This document shows, in pieces, positions 54,862-63,938 of a stretch of DNA of 64,000 nucleotides. The DNA is from Pseudomonas sp. J452 (lineage in GTDB: Bacteria; Pseudomonadota; Gammaproteobacteria; Pseudomonadales; Pseudomonadaceae), in contig NZ_CP088294.1 in the NCBI RefSeq assembly GCF_024666525.1, positions 2,418,001 through 2,482,000 of the forward strand. Reading direction: 5' to 3'. Both the position numbers and the translations under genes were made by a program. Within the stretch, counting starts at the first letter, position 1, and each line of letters starts with the position of its first letter. The notes under the pieces were generated by a model, which worked only from the letters and a program-made list of their open reading frames with translations, ran no database searches and was not told the DNA's origin.

Positions 54862-57800
54862 ATGTCGGATGCTCCAGCCGTAGCCCAACCACAGGATGTA
54901 TTGGACAAGGCCGTCGCCGAAGGCGGTGCCTACGAGGTGCTGCACAAGCGCTTGCAGGAGCAAGGCCTGCGCCTGCGCCAGAGCACCGAGGCGCTGAACG
55001 CTCAGCGCTTGCAGGAGTTCGGCAGCAGCCAGATGGAGGTGGTCGGGCGGGTACGCATCCGCACCGAGAACAACTGCACGGCACGCGATATCGTTCAGGT
55101 CGGCGAGAATCTGCTGTTCGGCTACAACGTGTTCCTCGGCCTGAAAAAGGAAACCCGCGTCGAAGACGTGTTTTCCCTGTATCGCTTGAGCGAGCAGGAC
55201 GAAGGCTATGAAGCCGAGAGCGTGGCGCTGGCCGACAGCTTTCTCGGCCAGAGCAGCTTCGTTAACGACTTCAACGAGCTTTACACCTATTACAAGAACA
55301 CCCGCCTGCTGCAACTGCTGGTGCGTGACGGCAAGCTGCTGGCCAGCTTCCAGATCGGCGAGCGGATCAGCGATATCCGGGTGTTCCGCTGGTCGATCTC
55401 CGTCGACGGCAAAGAAGTTCGCTATATCGACAACCGCGGCGAGCGCGACATAGCGCTGCCGGCGCCGTTCGATTTCGAATGGCAAAAGACTTCTCGCGAG
55501 ATGGTGGTCAACGGTCGCCATCCGCATATGAATATCCTCGACACCATCTTCGTCGAGACCATCGGCGGCGATCTCACGGTCAAGGTCGAGAACAACACCG
55601 AAGACGGCCTGGGTATCTACCGCGAAGAAGTGCTGGATAAGACCCAGTCCCTGGACGACGCGCAGATCGAGTACGCCAAACTCGGCAGCCTGATCCTGCT
55701 GAAAGTCCTGCCGTACCGCGAAGAGCAGTGGCGCTACCTGGTGTTCAACAGCCTGACGCGCAAGGTCGAACGCATCGACGCCATCGGCCTGGCCTGTGTG
55801 CAACTGCCGGAAGACCACGGCATCATCTTCCCCGGTGGCTACTACCTGCAGAACGGCGAGTCCAAGGCTTTCGAGCAGCCTATGGCCGGCATGCGCTTCA
55901 AGCGCGCGGTGCGTTCGCCCAATGGCGAGGACGTGCAGTACATCTTCTACCACCCGGAAGAAGGTCGTTCGGCGCTGTTCACCTACAACATGATCAATCG
56001 CCAGCTGCACAACCCGATCTTCGGCCACGGCTACGCGCGCCTGGAAGACGGGCGCATGGTGATCTTCGCCGCCGAAGGCTCGGAGCCAACCCGTATCCAC
56101 CCGATGCAGATCTGGCAAACGCCGTTCTGCAGCGACGACTTCGCCGCCCGCCAACCGGTGCGCAGTGGCTTCTTCGGGCGCATCGGCAATGCCGAGCTGG
56201 TACGCGGCGTCTCCGACCTGCTGGGCCTCAGTCGCGAGATCGAAACCCCGGAAGTCTCGGTGCAGCGCTACACCCAGCTGTGCCAGAACACCCGCCGGCT
56301 GTTCGACATCTACCACTGGCTGGGCGATGCCCAGTGCCAGGGCATGGCGCCACTGCTGCGCGAAATCGCTGCCACCGGCGAGCTGGTGCTCGACGAGTTC
56401 GAGAAGGTCGAAAGCATTCGCCAGCAATCGGCGCGCGCCATGGCCGAGGCCGAAACCCGGCAGCAGGCGCTGCTTTCCGGCCTGCTGATCGATAGCTGGG
56501 ACGAGGTGCAGCACTTCGTCGACGCACTCAACGGCATCAACGCTCAGCGCGGCCAACTGCTGACCATCCGCGATTACCGCTATATCGACGTGGCGCGCAT
56601 CGACGCCATGGAAACCGAGCTGCTGACTGCCCAGGAGCAAGTCGCGGCTGCCACCTCGGGGTTTTTGGCCAGCAAGGCGGCGCTGGAACCCTATGTGCTG
56701 CAGCTGGCCCAGCTCGACGCCCAGGCGCAGAAGGCCGAGAGCGTCAGCCAACTCAACGAACCACTGGTGGCGCTGCAGGCCATGGCCGGCAACCTGGATA
56801 TGTTGTCCAGCCTGATGGCCTCGCTACCGATCGACGATGCCACTCAGCGCACCGCGATCGTCGAGTCGATTTCCGAGGTCTACGCGCGCCTCAACCAGGC
56901 CAAGGCCCGCGCCGAACAGCGGCGCAAGGGCCTGGGTTCGGCAGAAACCGTGGCGCAGTTCGGCGCCCAGTTCAAACTGTTCAGCCAGGGCATCACCAAC
57001 GCCCTGGCCATGGCCCAGGACCCGGAGCGCTGCGACGAACAGCTGTCGCGCCTGCTGGTGCAGCTGGAAGAGCTGGAGAGCCAGTTCGGCGATCAGGAAC
57101 AGTTCCTCGGCGACATCCTGGCCAAGCGCGAGGAGCTGCTGGAAACCTTCGAGGCGCACAAACAGGCGCTGCTCGATGAGCGGCAGCGCAAGGCCCAGGG
57201 CCTGCTCGACGCCGCCCGGCGGATTCTGGAAAGCCTCGGTCGGCGCACCGCGCGCCTGACCCAACCGGATGAGCTGAACGCCTTCTTCGCTGCCGATCCG
57301 TTGATTCTCAAGCTGCGCGAACTGGCCGAGCGCCTGCGTGAGCTGAAGGACAGCGTCAAGGCCGAGGACGTCGAGTCGCGCCTCAAGGCTGCTCGCGATC
57401 AGGCGGTGCGCAGCCTGCGCGACAAGAGTGAGCTGTTCGAGGAGGGCGGCAACGTCATCAAGCTCGGCCCGCGCCACCGCTTCAGCGTCAACACCCAGGA
57501 GCTGGACCTGACCCTGATGCCGCGTGGCGATCAGCTCTACCTGCACCTGACCGGCACCGAATTCCTCGAGCCGCTGCAGAACACTGAGCTGGAGGCGCTG
57601 CGCGATTACTGGCAGGTAGCCCTGGAGTCCGAGTCCGCCACGCTGTACCGCGCCGAATACCTGGCCGGCGAAGTGCTGGCGGCGGCCGATGCCGGGCGCG
57701 ATGGGCCCAGCCTGGAGCTGCTCAAACAGCAGCTGGCCCAGCCGGAGGCGCTGATCAAGAGCATTCGTGACTTCGCCGCACCGCGCTACAAGGAAGGCTA

Positions 57801-60114
57801 CGAGAAGGGCATCCACGACCACGATGCGGCGTTGATCCTTACCCAATTGTTGCCGCTGCGCGACAGCGCCGGGCTGCTCAGCTACGGCGCTTTGCCCCGT
57901 GGTTTCGCCAGCTTTTTCTGGGGCCAGGCGCAGCGTCGCGACGAGGCCAAACAATGGCCGCAGCGCGCGCGCAGCGCCCGACATATCCAGCAGTTGTTCG
58001 GCCTACGCGACAGCCTGCTGCAGCTGCAGGCGGAAATCGTCGAGGCCATGGCCGGTTATATCGCCGAGCAGGACATGAGCCTGACCCAGGCGACGCTGGC
58101 CGAGGCGGCGGAATACCTGGTGCAGGAACTGGCCGACGAGCGGATCGAATTCGTCTTCAGCAAATACGCCCGCGAACTGCTGGCCGGTCTGCAAGCGCGT
58201 CTGCAGACGGCGCATATGTGGGATGTTTATCAGCAGACTCTGACGCAACTGCAGGAGCGCCCGGCAGCGCAATGGGCGCTGGTGGAAAACTGGTTGCGCG
58301 GCCTCTGCGCTGCAGACGAATTCGTCGCGCTCAGTGCCTATGTGCCCGAGGCCGTGGCCCTGACGCTGCTTGCTGAGGATCTGCCCAAACGCATCACCGA
58401 GGTGGACCTGCGTTTTACCGCCAAGGACTTGATGGGCGAGCATCCACGCATCAGCGAACGGCAGCTGGTGCTTGCAGTGGACGATTTCTTCGCCCGCCTG
58501 CGCGTGCATCGCGAGCAGTTCCTGCCCGGGTTGCAGCGCTATCAGGCATTGCGCCAGGAAGTGGTGGCGCGCGAGCGCGAGGCGCTGCGCCTCAATGAGT
58601 TCAAGCCCAAGCCACTTAGCTCCTTTGTGCGCAATAAGCTGATCAACGACGTGTATCTGGGCGTGATCGGCGACAACCTGGCCAAGCAGATGGGCACCGC
58701 CGGGGAGAACCGCCGCTCGGATCTCTCGGGCCTGCTGATGCTGATCTCGCCGCCGGGTTACGGCAAGACCACCTTGATGGAGTACGTCGCCCACCGCCTC
58801 GGTCTGATCTTTATGAAGATCAACGGCCCGGCCCTGGGCCACGAAGTGCGTTCCCTGGACCCGGCCCAGGCGCCGGACGCCACTTCCCGTCAGGAGCTGG
58901 AAAAGCTCAACCTGGCGCTGGAGATGGGCAACAACGTGATGCTCTATCTCGACGATATCCAGCACACCCACCCGGAATTCCTGCAGAAATTCATCTCGCT
59001 CTGTGATGGCACGCGACGTATCGAGGGCGTGTGGACGGGCCGCACCCGTACCTACGATATGCGTGGGCGCAAGTTCTGCGTGATCATGTCGGGCAACCCC
59101 TATACCGAGTCCGGCGACGTATTCAAGATCCCGGATATGCTGGCCAACCGCGCCGACATCTACAACCTCGGCGACACCCTGGGCGGCATGCAGGAAGCCT
59201 TCGCACTGTCCTATATCGAGAACGGCTTGACCTCCAACCCGGTGCTGGCGCCGCTGGCCACCCGCGATATGGCCGATGTCTATCGTTTCGTCGCCAAGGC
59301 CGAGGGCAAACCGTTCTCCAGTAACGAACTGAGCCACAGCTACAGCGCCGCCGAGATCAACGAAATCGTCACCACCCTGCAGCGCCTGATGCAGGTGCGC
59401 GACGTGGTCGGCCGGGTCAACCAGCAGTACATCGCTAGCGCCGCCCAGGCCGATCAGTACCGCACCGAACCGCCGTTCAAGTTGCAGGGCAGTTACCGCA
59501 ACATGAACAAGATGACGGAGAAGATCAGCTCGGTGATGAACGATAGCGAGGTGCTGCAGCTGATCGCCGATCACTACCAGGGTGAATCGCAACTGCTCAC
59601 CACCGGCGCCGAGGAAAACCTGCTCAAGCTCGCCGAGCTGCGCGGCAATATGACGCCGGAACAGGTCGAACGCTGGGCGCAGATCAAGCGCGACTTTATG
59701 CGCAACAAGGCTATGGGCGGCAGCGATACGGATGTCGGCGGCCGGGTGGTGGCGCAGCTCAATGATCTGGTCGAGGGCGTGCGCGGCCTGGCCAAGCTGG
59801 CTCCGGGCGAGCAAGCCGCTGCGCCGACTATTCCTTGGGCAGAACTGCTCGCCGGGTTGGATAACCTGGGCAAGCTGCGCCCGCAGGTGGAGGTGATCAC
59901 GCCGCCGCAACCGGCGGTGCAGAAGGTGCTGGAAAGCCTTGCCGACAGCCTGCAAAACAGCTTTCTGCCGTTGATCCACGCCATGGACAAGAAGATCGAT
60001 ATTGACCTGCGCACCCACAACCGCATGCAGGAAATCTCCACCCAACTGCGTGATCTCGGCGAGCAACTGGGCCACGAACAGCGCCTGGGCGACGTCGACG
60101 GCGAGCCAACGTGA
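54862..60114 (+). CDS. Giant AAA+ protein with N-terminal beta-rich and long coiled-coil regions
   Basis: The 1750-residue protein has a beta-rich N-terminal region (~60-430) that looks like a beta-propeller. A helical, spectrin- or SMC-like region (~440-880), a small beta segment (~880-920) and more helices follow, then an AAA+ core (~1270-1560). Walker A is PPGYGKTT (1297-1304), Walker B YLDDIQ with D1364-D1365 (the usual second-position Glu is Asp), sensor-1 Asn1412 in SGNP and a possible arginine finger Arg1430. Automatic annotation often calls it a DNA repair ATPase because of the coiled coils; nothing here shows DNA repair. No signal peptide. Its stop overlaps the rhomboid start (GTGA). 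Confidence 0.87.
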   Translation: MSDAPAVAQPQDVLDKAVAEGGAYEVLHKRLQEQGLRLRQSTEALNAQRLQEFGSSQMEVVGRVRIRTENNCTARDIVQVGENLLFGYNVFLGLKKETRVEDVFSLYRLSEQDEGYEAESVALADSFLGQSSFVNDFNELYTYYKNTRLLQLLVRDGKLLASFQIGERISDIRVFRWSISVDGKEVRYIDNRGERDIALPAPFDFEWQKTSREMVVNGRHPHMNILDTIFVETIGGDLTVKVENNTEDGLGIYREEVLDKTQSLDDAQIEYAKLGSLILLKVLPYREEQWRYLVFNSLTRKVERIDAIGLACVQLPEDHGIIFPGGYYLQNGESKAFEQPMAGMRFKRAVRSPNGEDVQYIFYHPEEGRSALFTYNMINRQLHNPIFGHGYARLEDGRMVIFAAEGSEPTRIHPMQIWQTPFCSDDFAARQPVRSGFFGRIGNAELVRGVSDLLGLSREIETPEVSVQRYTQLCQNTRRLFDIYHWLGDAQCQGMAPLLREIAATGELVLDEFEKVESIRQQSARAMAEAETRQQALLSGLLIDSWDEVQHFVDALNGINAQRGQLLTIRDYRYIDVARIDAMETELLTAQEQVAAATSGFLASKAALEPYVLQLAQLDAQAQKAESVSQLNEPLVALQAMAGNLDMLSSLMASLPIDDATQRTAIVESISEVYARLNQAKARAEQRRKGLGSAETVAQFGAQFKLFSQGITNALAMAQDPERCDEQLSRLLVQLEELESQFGDQEQFLGDILAKREELLETFEAHKQALLDERQRKAQGLLDAARRILESLGRRTARLTQPDELNAFFAADPLILKLRELAERLRELKDSVKAEDVESRLKAARDQAVRSLRDKSELFEEGGNVIKLGPRHRFSVNTQELDLTLMPRGDQLYLHLTGTEFLEPLQNTELEALRDYWQVALESESATLYRAEYLAGEVLAAADAGRDGPSLELLKQQLAQPEALIKSIRDFAAPRYKEGYEKGIHDHDAALILTQLLPLRDSAGLLSYGALPRGFASFFWGQAQRRDEAKQWPQRARSARHIQQLFGLRDSLLQLQAEIVEAMAGYIAEQDMSLTQATLAEAAEYLVQELADERIEFVFSKYARELLAGLQARLQTAHMWDVYQQTLTQLQERPAAQWALVENWLRGLCAADEFVALSAYVPEAVALTLLAEDLPKRITEVDLRFTAKDLMGEHPRISERQLVLAVDDFFARLRVHREQFLPGLQRYQALRQEVVAREREALRLNEFKPKPLSSFVRNKLINDVYLGVIGDNLAKQMGTAGENRRSDLSGLLMLISPPGYGKTTLMEYVAHRLGLIFMKINGPALGHEVRSLDPAQAPDATSRQELEKLNLALEMGNNVMLYLDDIQHTHPEFLQKFISLCDGTRRIEGVWTGRTRTYDMRGRKFCVIMSGNPYTESGDVFKIPDMLANRADIYNLGDTLGGMQEAFALSYIENGLTSNPVLAPLATRDMADVYRFVAKAEGKPFSSNELSHSYSAAEINEIVTTLQRLMQVRDVVGRVNQQYIASAAQADQYRTEPPFKLQGSYRNMNKMTEKISSVMNDSEVLQLIADHYQGESQLLTTGAEENLLKLAELRGNMTPEQVERWAQIKRDFMRNKAMGGSDTDVGGRVVAQLNDLVEGVRGLAKLAPGEQAAAPTIPWAELLAGLDNLGKLRPQVEVITPPQPAVQKVLESLADSLQNSFLPLIHAMDKKIDIDLRTHNRMQEISTQLRDLGEQLGHEQRLGDVDGEPT

Positions 60115-60677
60115 CAGCCTGGCTGATCCCGCGGGTGCAGTTGCTGTTCGGCATAGCCGCGCTGATGGTGCTGCTGCAATTGGGCAACAGCGTCAGCGAC
60201 TACAGCCTGAACAGTTGGGGGGTGATACCGCGCCGGATCGAGTCCCTGCCGGGCATTCTGTTCGCGCCCTGGCTGCATGGCGGCTGGTTGCACCTGCTGG
60301 GTAATCTCAGCGGGCTGCTGGTGCTGGGCGCCCTGACGTTGGTCGAGTCGCGCCGCGACTTTGTCAAAGCCAGCGTATTTATCCTGCTCGGCAGCGGCTT
60401 GCTGGTGTGGCTATTGGGCCGTGAGGGGATTCACGTCGGCGCCAGCGGTTGGCTGTTCGGGCTCTGGTCGTTGCTGCTGGCGCGGGCCTGGTTCCGTCGC
60501 AGCTGGCTGGACTTGCTGCTGGCGGTCCTGGTGCTGTTCCTGCACGGTGGCTGGGTCTTCGGTCTGTTGCCGCAGCACGGCGTTTCCTTCGAATACCACC
60601 TGGCCGGCACGCTCTGCGGTGGCCTTTATGCGGCCTGGCGCTATTCGCCGCGTCAGCGCAGGCAACAAGGAGGCTAA
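60111..60677 (+). CDS. Rhomboid-family intramembrane serine protease
   Basis: The 188-residue protein has six hydrophobic segments and rhomboid signatures. HGGWLHLLGN supplies H56, H61 and N65; the catalytic serine is S112 in GASG and the catalytic histidine H163 in EYHLAG. It should cleave membrane-spanning substrates within the inner membrane. The start is GTG 60111, overlapping the ATPase stop, so its synthesis is tied to the ATPase. The substrate could be another product of the block, such as YqiJ or YqiK, but that is speculation. Confidence 0.88.
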   Translation: MTAWLIPRVQLLFGIAALMVLLQLGNSVSDYSLNSWGVIPRRIESLPGILFAPWLHGGWLHLLGNLSGLLVLGALTLVESRRDFVKASVFILLGSGLLVWLLGREGIHVGASGWLFGLWSLLLARAWFRRSWLDLLLAVLVLFLHGGWVFGLLPQHGVSFEYHLAGTLCGGLYAAWRYSPRQRRQQGG

Positions 60678-61367
60678 GTGGATTTCAATCGTCTCGATCA
60701 GCAGTTGCGCGACAGCCTGGCCGATCTACGTTTGAGCAATGAGGAGCGCGACGAACTGCGCCAGCTGGGCAACGACCTGGGTCCGGACCAGGTGCGCTAC
60801 CTGCGTAACCGCGCCTTCGACCTGGTGCGCGACCTGACCCTGAGCGACGCGGCCAATGCCCTGCCGGCGCTGAAGTGGCTGGAGCAGGTGATCAAGACCC
60901 TCGACGCTGCCAGCGCGCCGCCGCGTGCGGCGGTGGCCAGCGCTCACTTCAGTCCTGGCGAGGACTGCCTGCGCAAGATCCGCGAGCTGTGCCGCCAGGC
61001 CCGCGAGACGGTGGATATCTGCGTCTACACCATCTCCGACGACCGCCTCAGCGAGGAAATCGTCGCCTGCCACCGCCGTGGCGTGGCGGTGCGGGTGATC
61101 AGCGACAACGAAAAGCAGTTCGACGAGGGCAGCGACATCCAGCATCTGCTCGCCCAGGGCGTGCCGCTGCGCATCGACGACAGCCCCTTCCACATGCACC
61201 ACAAGTTCGCCTTGTTCGACCGCCGTCTGTTGCTCAACGGCAGCTTCAACTGGACCCGCAGCGCCAGCACCAGCAACGAGGAAAACCTGCTGGTGATCGA
61301 CCATGCGCAGCTGGTGACCCGCTACGCGCGCGAGTTCGACGTGCTCTGGGCGCGCTTCGCCCGCTGA
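60678..61367 (+). CDS. Single-HKD phospholipase D-fold protein
   Basis: The 229-residue protein has an N-terminal helical part (~1-75) and a PLD-like domain with one HxKxxxxD motif (H174, K176, D181) followed by NGSFNWTRSAS and SNEENLLV. Proteins with one HKD motif dimerise to build an active site (Nuc nuclease, Zucchini/PLD6 types) and act on DNA, RNA or cardiolipin. No signal peptide is seen. The start is GTG 60678, directly after the rhomboid stop, with AAGGAGG six bases before. It closes the block; the opposing TPR gene ends 13 bases later. Confidence 0.87.
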   Translation: MDFNRLDQQLRDSLADLRLSNEERDELRQLGNDLGPDQVRYLRNRAFDLVRDLTLSDAANALPALKWLEQVIKTLDAASAPPRAAVASAHFSPGEDCLRKIRELCRQARETVDICVYTISDDRLSEEIVACHRRGVAVRVISDNEKQFDEGSDIQHLLAQGVPLRIDDSPFHMHHKFALFDRRLLLNGSFNWTRSASTSNEENLLVIDHAQLVTRYAREFDVLWARFAR

Positions 61368-61380
61368 GTCGGGCCTGGCT

Positions 61381-63096
61381 TCAGGCGGTGGTGCCAGACG
61401 GCTCCCAGAACGCGTCGCCGCTCAACCTGGCCAGCAACTGGCTACGCAGTGCCTGACCCTGCTCGGCCAGTTCGGCGATCTTGGTGGTCAGGGCCGCCAG
61501 TGGCTGGGCGAGGACGAGCAGAGTGGTCAGGCTCAGCCCCTCGATGGCCAGTTGCAGGTGGCCATGCTCGATCAGGGCTGCTATCCACTCGTGCTCGTCG
61601 AACATTGCCTCCTTCGGGATCTCGTTGCGGGCGGCCAGGGCCAGGTCCAGTCGTTGCAGCAGCAGGTAGGTTTTCGCCATGTCCTCCAGCAGCAAGGCCT
61701 TGTCGAAGTCTTCCAGTTCGTCCTGCGGGCCGCTTTGGCGCAGCAGTTCGCGGGCCTGCGCCAGTCTGGCCATGGCGTCTTCGTCGCGGCCGAGCTTTTG
61801 CAGCAGGCGGGCCAGCAGGCCGAGATTGGCGATTCGGCTGTAGCTGTCCATGCGTGGCAGCAGCCGTTCCATTTCCTCCAGCCCCCGGCGAATCTCGTAG
61901 CTGGTGCGTTGCCGCTCGGGTAGCCGGCTTTGTGTCGAGAGGCGTGCGTCGAGCACGAAGAAGCGCAGTTCGTCCTGTTCGTCGGCGGCCAGTTCGGATA
62001 CCCAGCGCTCGGCCTGGTCCAGCAGCGTGGCCGCTAGCTCGGGGCGCTCGGTGGCCTGCAGTTTCCACAGCGACAGATAGAGGTCGATGCGCTCCTGGAG
62101 GCTACGGGCCTGTGCCTGCAGGGCTCCGGCGGCCGTGTTGAAGGTGCCGCGCGTGATGTGCCATTGCGCCAGCTGGGCCAGTAGAGTGGTGTGCAGCGTG
62201 CCGTCCAGTGTCGCCAGCAGTTCGTCAGCCTCTACCAACTGGGCGCGTTCCAGCATGGCGCCGAACATCTGCTCATACAGAACGTTGCTCTTGTACTGCG
62301 GCAGGTCCTGAAGCAGGGCTCGTGCCTGCGCGAACAGGCCGGCCCGGATCAGTTCGGCGATGGCCGTTGGGCGCTGCTCCGCCGGGAGTTGCTCGGCGAT
62401 AGCCTGCAACCTTCCGTACTCGCCGAGTTCGGCCAGTTCTTTGAGCAGGTCTTCCAGACCGAGGTATTGCTGTGTCGCGGCCTCGGCCTGCATCAGCTGC
62501 CAGGCCAGGTCGAGCGTCTGGGTTGCTGCCTCCCTCTGCTCGAACGCGCGTTGCTGTCTGGCCAGTCTCGGCAGCTGCAGGGCATCGGAGCCGCCCTTGC
62601 ACTCGTCCAGCTCCGCCAGTTCGGCCCGCGCCTCATCCAGTCGCCCTGCGCTGAGTAGCAGCGGAATTTTCAGGAGAGACTTCTGGGGTAGGTCGTCACC
62701 GGACTTGGCCAGCAGCTCCAGGGCCTGGCGCTCGTCGCCCGCCTCGATCAGGTGATTGAGCATGTTGTGCAGGGCAACGCCGCGATGGTGCGCATCGAAT
62801 CGGCTCAGCAGCTGCAGCGCAGCGTCCTGTAGGCCATCGTCCAACAGGGTGGTGCACAAGCCGCTCTGGGCGATCTGCCAGGCATCGCCTTGCAGGTTGC
62901 TGGCCAGCGTGCGGGCCAGCTCCGGGTGGATGTATTGCAGGCAGGCGATGCGATTGATCTGTTTGGCTTCGTCCAGGGTAATGCGTGCCGGGCTGTCCTG
63001 GACCTCCAGGCGCGGATCGGCTGGGTCTCTGCCGCTCAGGGTGATGACCACAACGACTACGACGACGATGAACAAAACGGTGACAAACATTTCCAT
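61381..63096 (-). CDS. Membrane-anchored TPR-like repeat protein
   Basis: The 571-residue protein begins with a single membrane helix of unusual composition (MEMFVTVLFIVVVVVVVITL). A soluble, fully helical solenoid of TPR-like pairs follows, rich in Leu, Ala and Glu (for example GRLDEARAELAELDE, EYGRLQAIAEQLPAEQ, LGRDEDAMARLAQARELL). No enzyme motif is present. It faces the cytoplasm or the periplasm, depending on the helix orientation. It converges on the PLD gene with 13 bases between stops and may be a scaffold for that block; this is inferred from position alone. GGAAGGGAACCCC precedes ATG 63096. Confidence 0.8.
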   Translation of the reverse strand: MEMFVTVLFIVVVVVVVITLSGRDPADPRLEVQDSPARITLDEAKQINRIACLQYIHPELARTLASNLQGDAWQIAQSGLCTTLLDDGLQDAALQLLSRFDAHHRGVALHNMLNHLIEAGDERQALELLAKSGDDLPQKSLLKIPLLLSAGRLDEARAELAELDECKGGSDALQLPRLARQQRAFEQREAATQTLDLAWQLMQAEAATQQYLGLEDLLKELAELGEYGRLQAIAEQLPAEQRPTAIAELIRAGLFAQARALLQDLPQYKSNVLYEQMFGAMLERAQLVEADELLATLDGTLHTTLLAQLAQWHITRGTFNTAAGALQAQARSLQERIDLYLSLWKLQATERPELAATLLDQAERWVSELAADEQDELRFFVLDARLSTQSRLPERQRTSYEIRRGLEEMERLLPRMDSYSRIANLGLLARLLQKLGRDEDAMARLAQARELLRQSGPQDELEDFDKALLLEDMAKTYLLLQRLDLALAARNEIPKEAMFDEHEWIAALIEHGHLQLAIEGLSLTTLLVLAQPLAALTTKIAELAEQGQALRSQLLARLSGDAFWEPSGTTA

Positions 63097-63285
63097 GGGG
63101 TTCCCTTCCTTAGGTAAGCCTCTCGACCATGAGGGCTATTGCCGCGCGGTCTTATACGGCGCCCGCCACCGCTCGGCAACCGCAGGTTGCGCCATTTGCC
63201 AACCTCGCCTGGTCGCGTGGTCCGCACCTGTGAAGGCTTTCGCGTTAGACTTGCGCCCCTTCGCTTCCCAGCCGGTACCGCTCTT

Positions 63286-63825
63286 ATGGCCCTGCAAGCC
63301 ACGCCTTACAAAGTCGACCTGAACCTCACCGATATCGACCGCAGCGTCTATGAAAGCCTGCGTTTCACCGTGGCCAAGCACCCCTCGGAAACCGAGGAGC
63401 GCCTGTGCGTGCGGCTGATCGCCTATGCGCTGTGGTACCACGAGCAGCTGGCTTTCGGTCGCGGCCTGTCGGATATCGACGAGCCGGCGCTGTGGGAAAA
63501 GAGCCTGGACGACCGCGTGCTGCACTGGATCGAAGTCGGCCAGCCGGATGCCGAGCGCATGACCTGGTGCTCGCGGCGTACCGAGAAGTTCAGCCTGGTG
63601 GCCTACGGCAACCTGCGCGTGTGGCAGACCAAGGTGCTCGACAACGTGCGCAACCTGAAGAACATCAATGTGGTCGGCGTGCAGCAGGAGGCCCTGGAAA
63701 ACCTGGCCCGCGATCTGCCGCGCACGGTGAGCTGGAGCGTGATGATCAGCGACGGCGAGCTGTTCGTCACCGACGAGCGCGGCCAGCACGAGATTCCCCT
63801 GGAGTGGCTGGTCGGCGAACGCTGA
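63286..63825 (+). CDS. yaeQ: YaeQ family protein
   Basis: The 179-residue protein starts MALQATPYKVDLNLTDIDRSVYESL and contains KHPSETEERLCVRLIAYAL, LSDIDEPALWEKSLD, HWIEVGQPDAERM and VSWSVMISDGELFV, the full YaeQ pattern. YaeQ has a PD-(D/E)XK nuclease-like fold; activity is unproven. It is divergent from the TPR gene and precedes the recJ-like gene, separated by a REP pair, as I recall in P. aeruginosa. Confidence 0.93.
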   Translation: MALQATPYKVDLNLTDIDRSVYESLRFTVAKHPSETEERLCVRLIAYALWYHEQLAFGRGLSDIDEPALWEKSLDDRVLHWIEVGQPDAERMTWCSRRTEKFSLVAYGNLRVWQTKVLDNVRNLKNINVVGVQQEALENLARDLPRTVSWSVMISDGELFVTDERGQHEIPLEWLVGER

Positions 63826-63839
63826 TTTCAGCCGCTGAC

Positions 63840-63900
63840 GTAGCCCGGATGCAATCCGGGGCACCTGCGTCGTGATGATCCCGGATTGCATCCGGGCTAC
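63840..63900. repeat. REP pair, GCAATC type
   Basis: GTAGCCCGGATGCAATCCGGG and CCCGGATTGCATCCGGGCTAC around a 19-base centre, between yaeQ and the recJ-like gene. Confidence 0.9.
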
Positions 63901-63938
63901 GTAATGCCGCCAGCTTGCATAGAACAACCGGAATCCCC

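Noticed and set aside
54811..56751. 646-codon minus-strand frame opposite the giant ATPase
   Set aside because: It lies entirely within supported coding sequence of the other strand and shows no motif or ribosome site.
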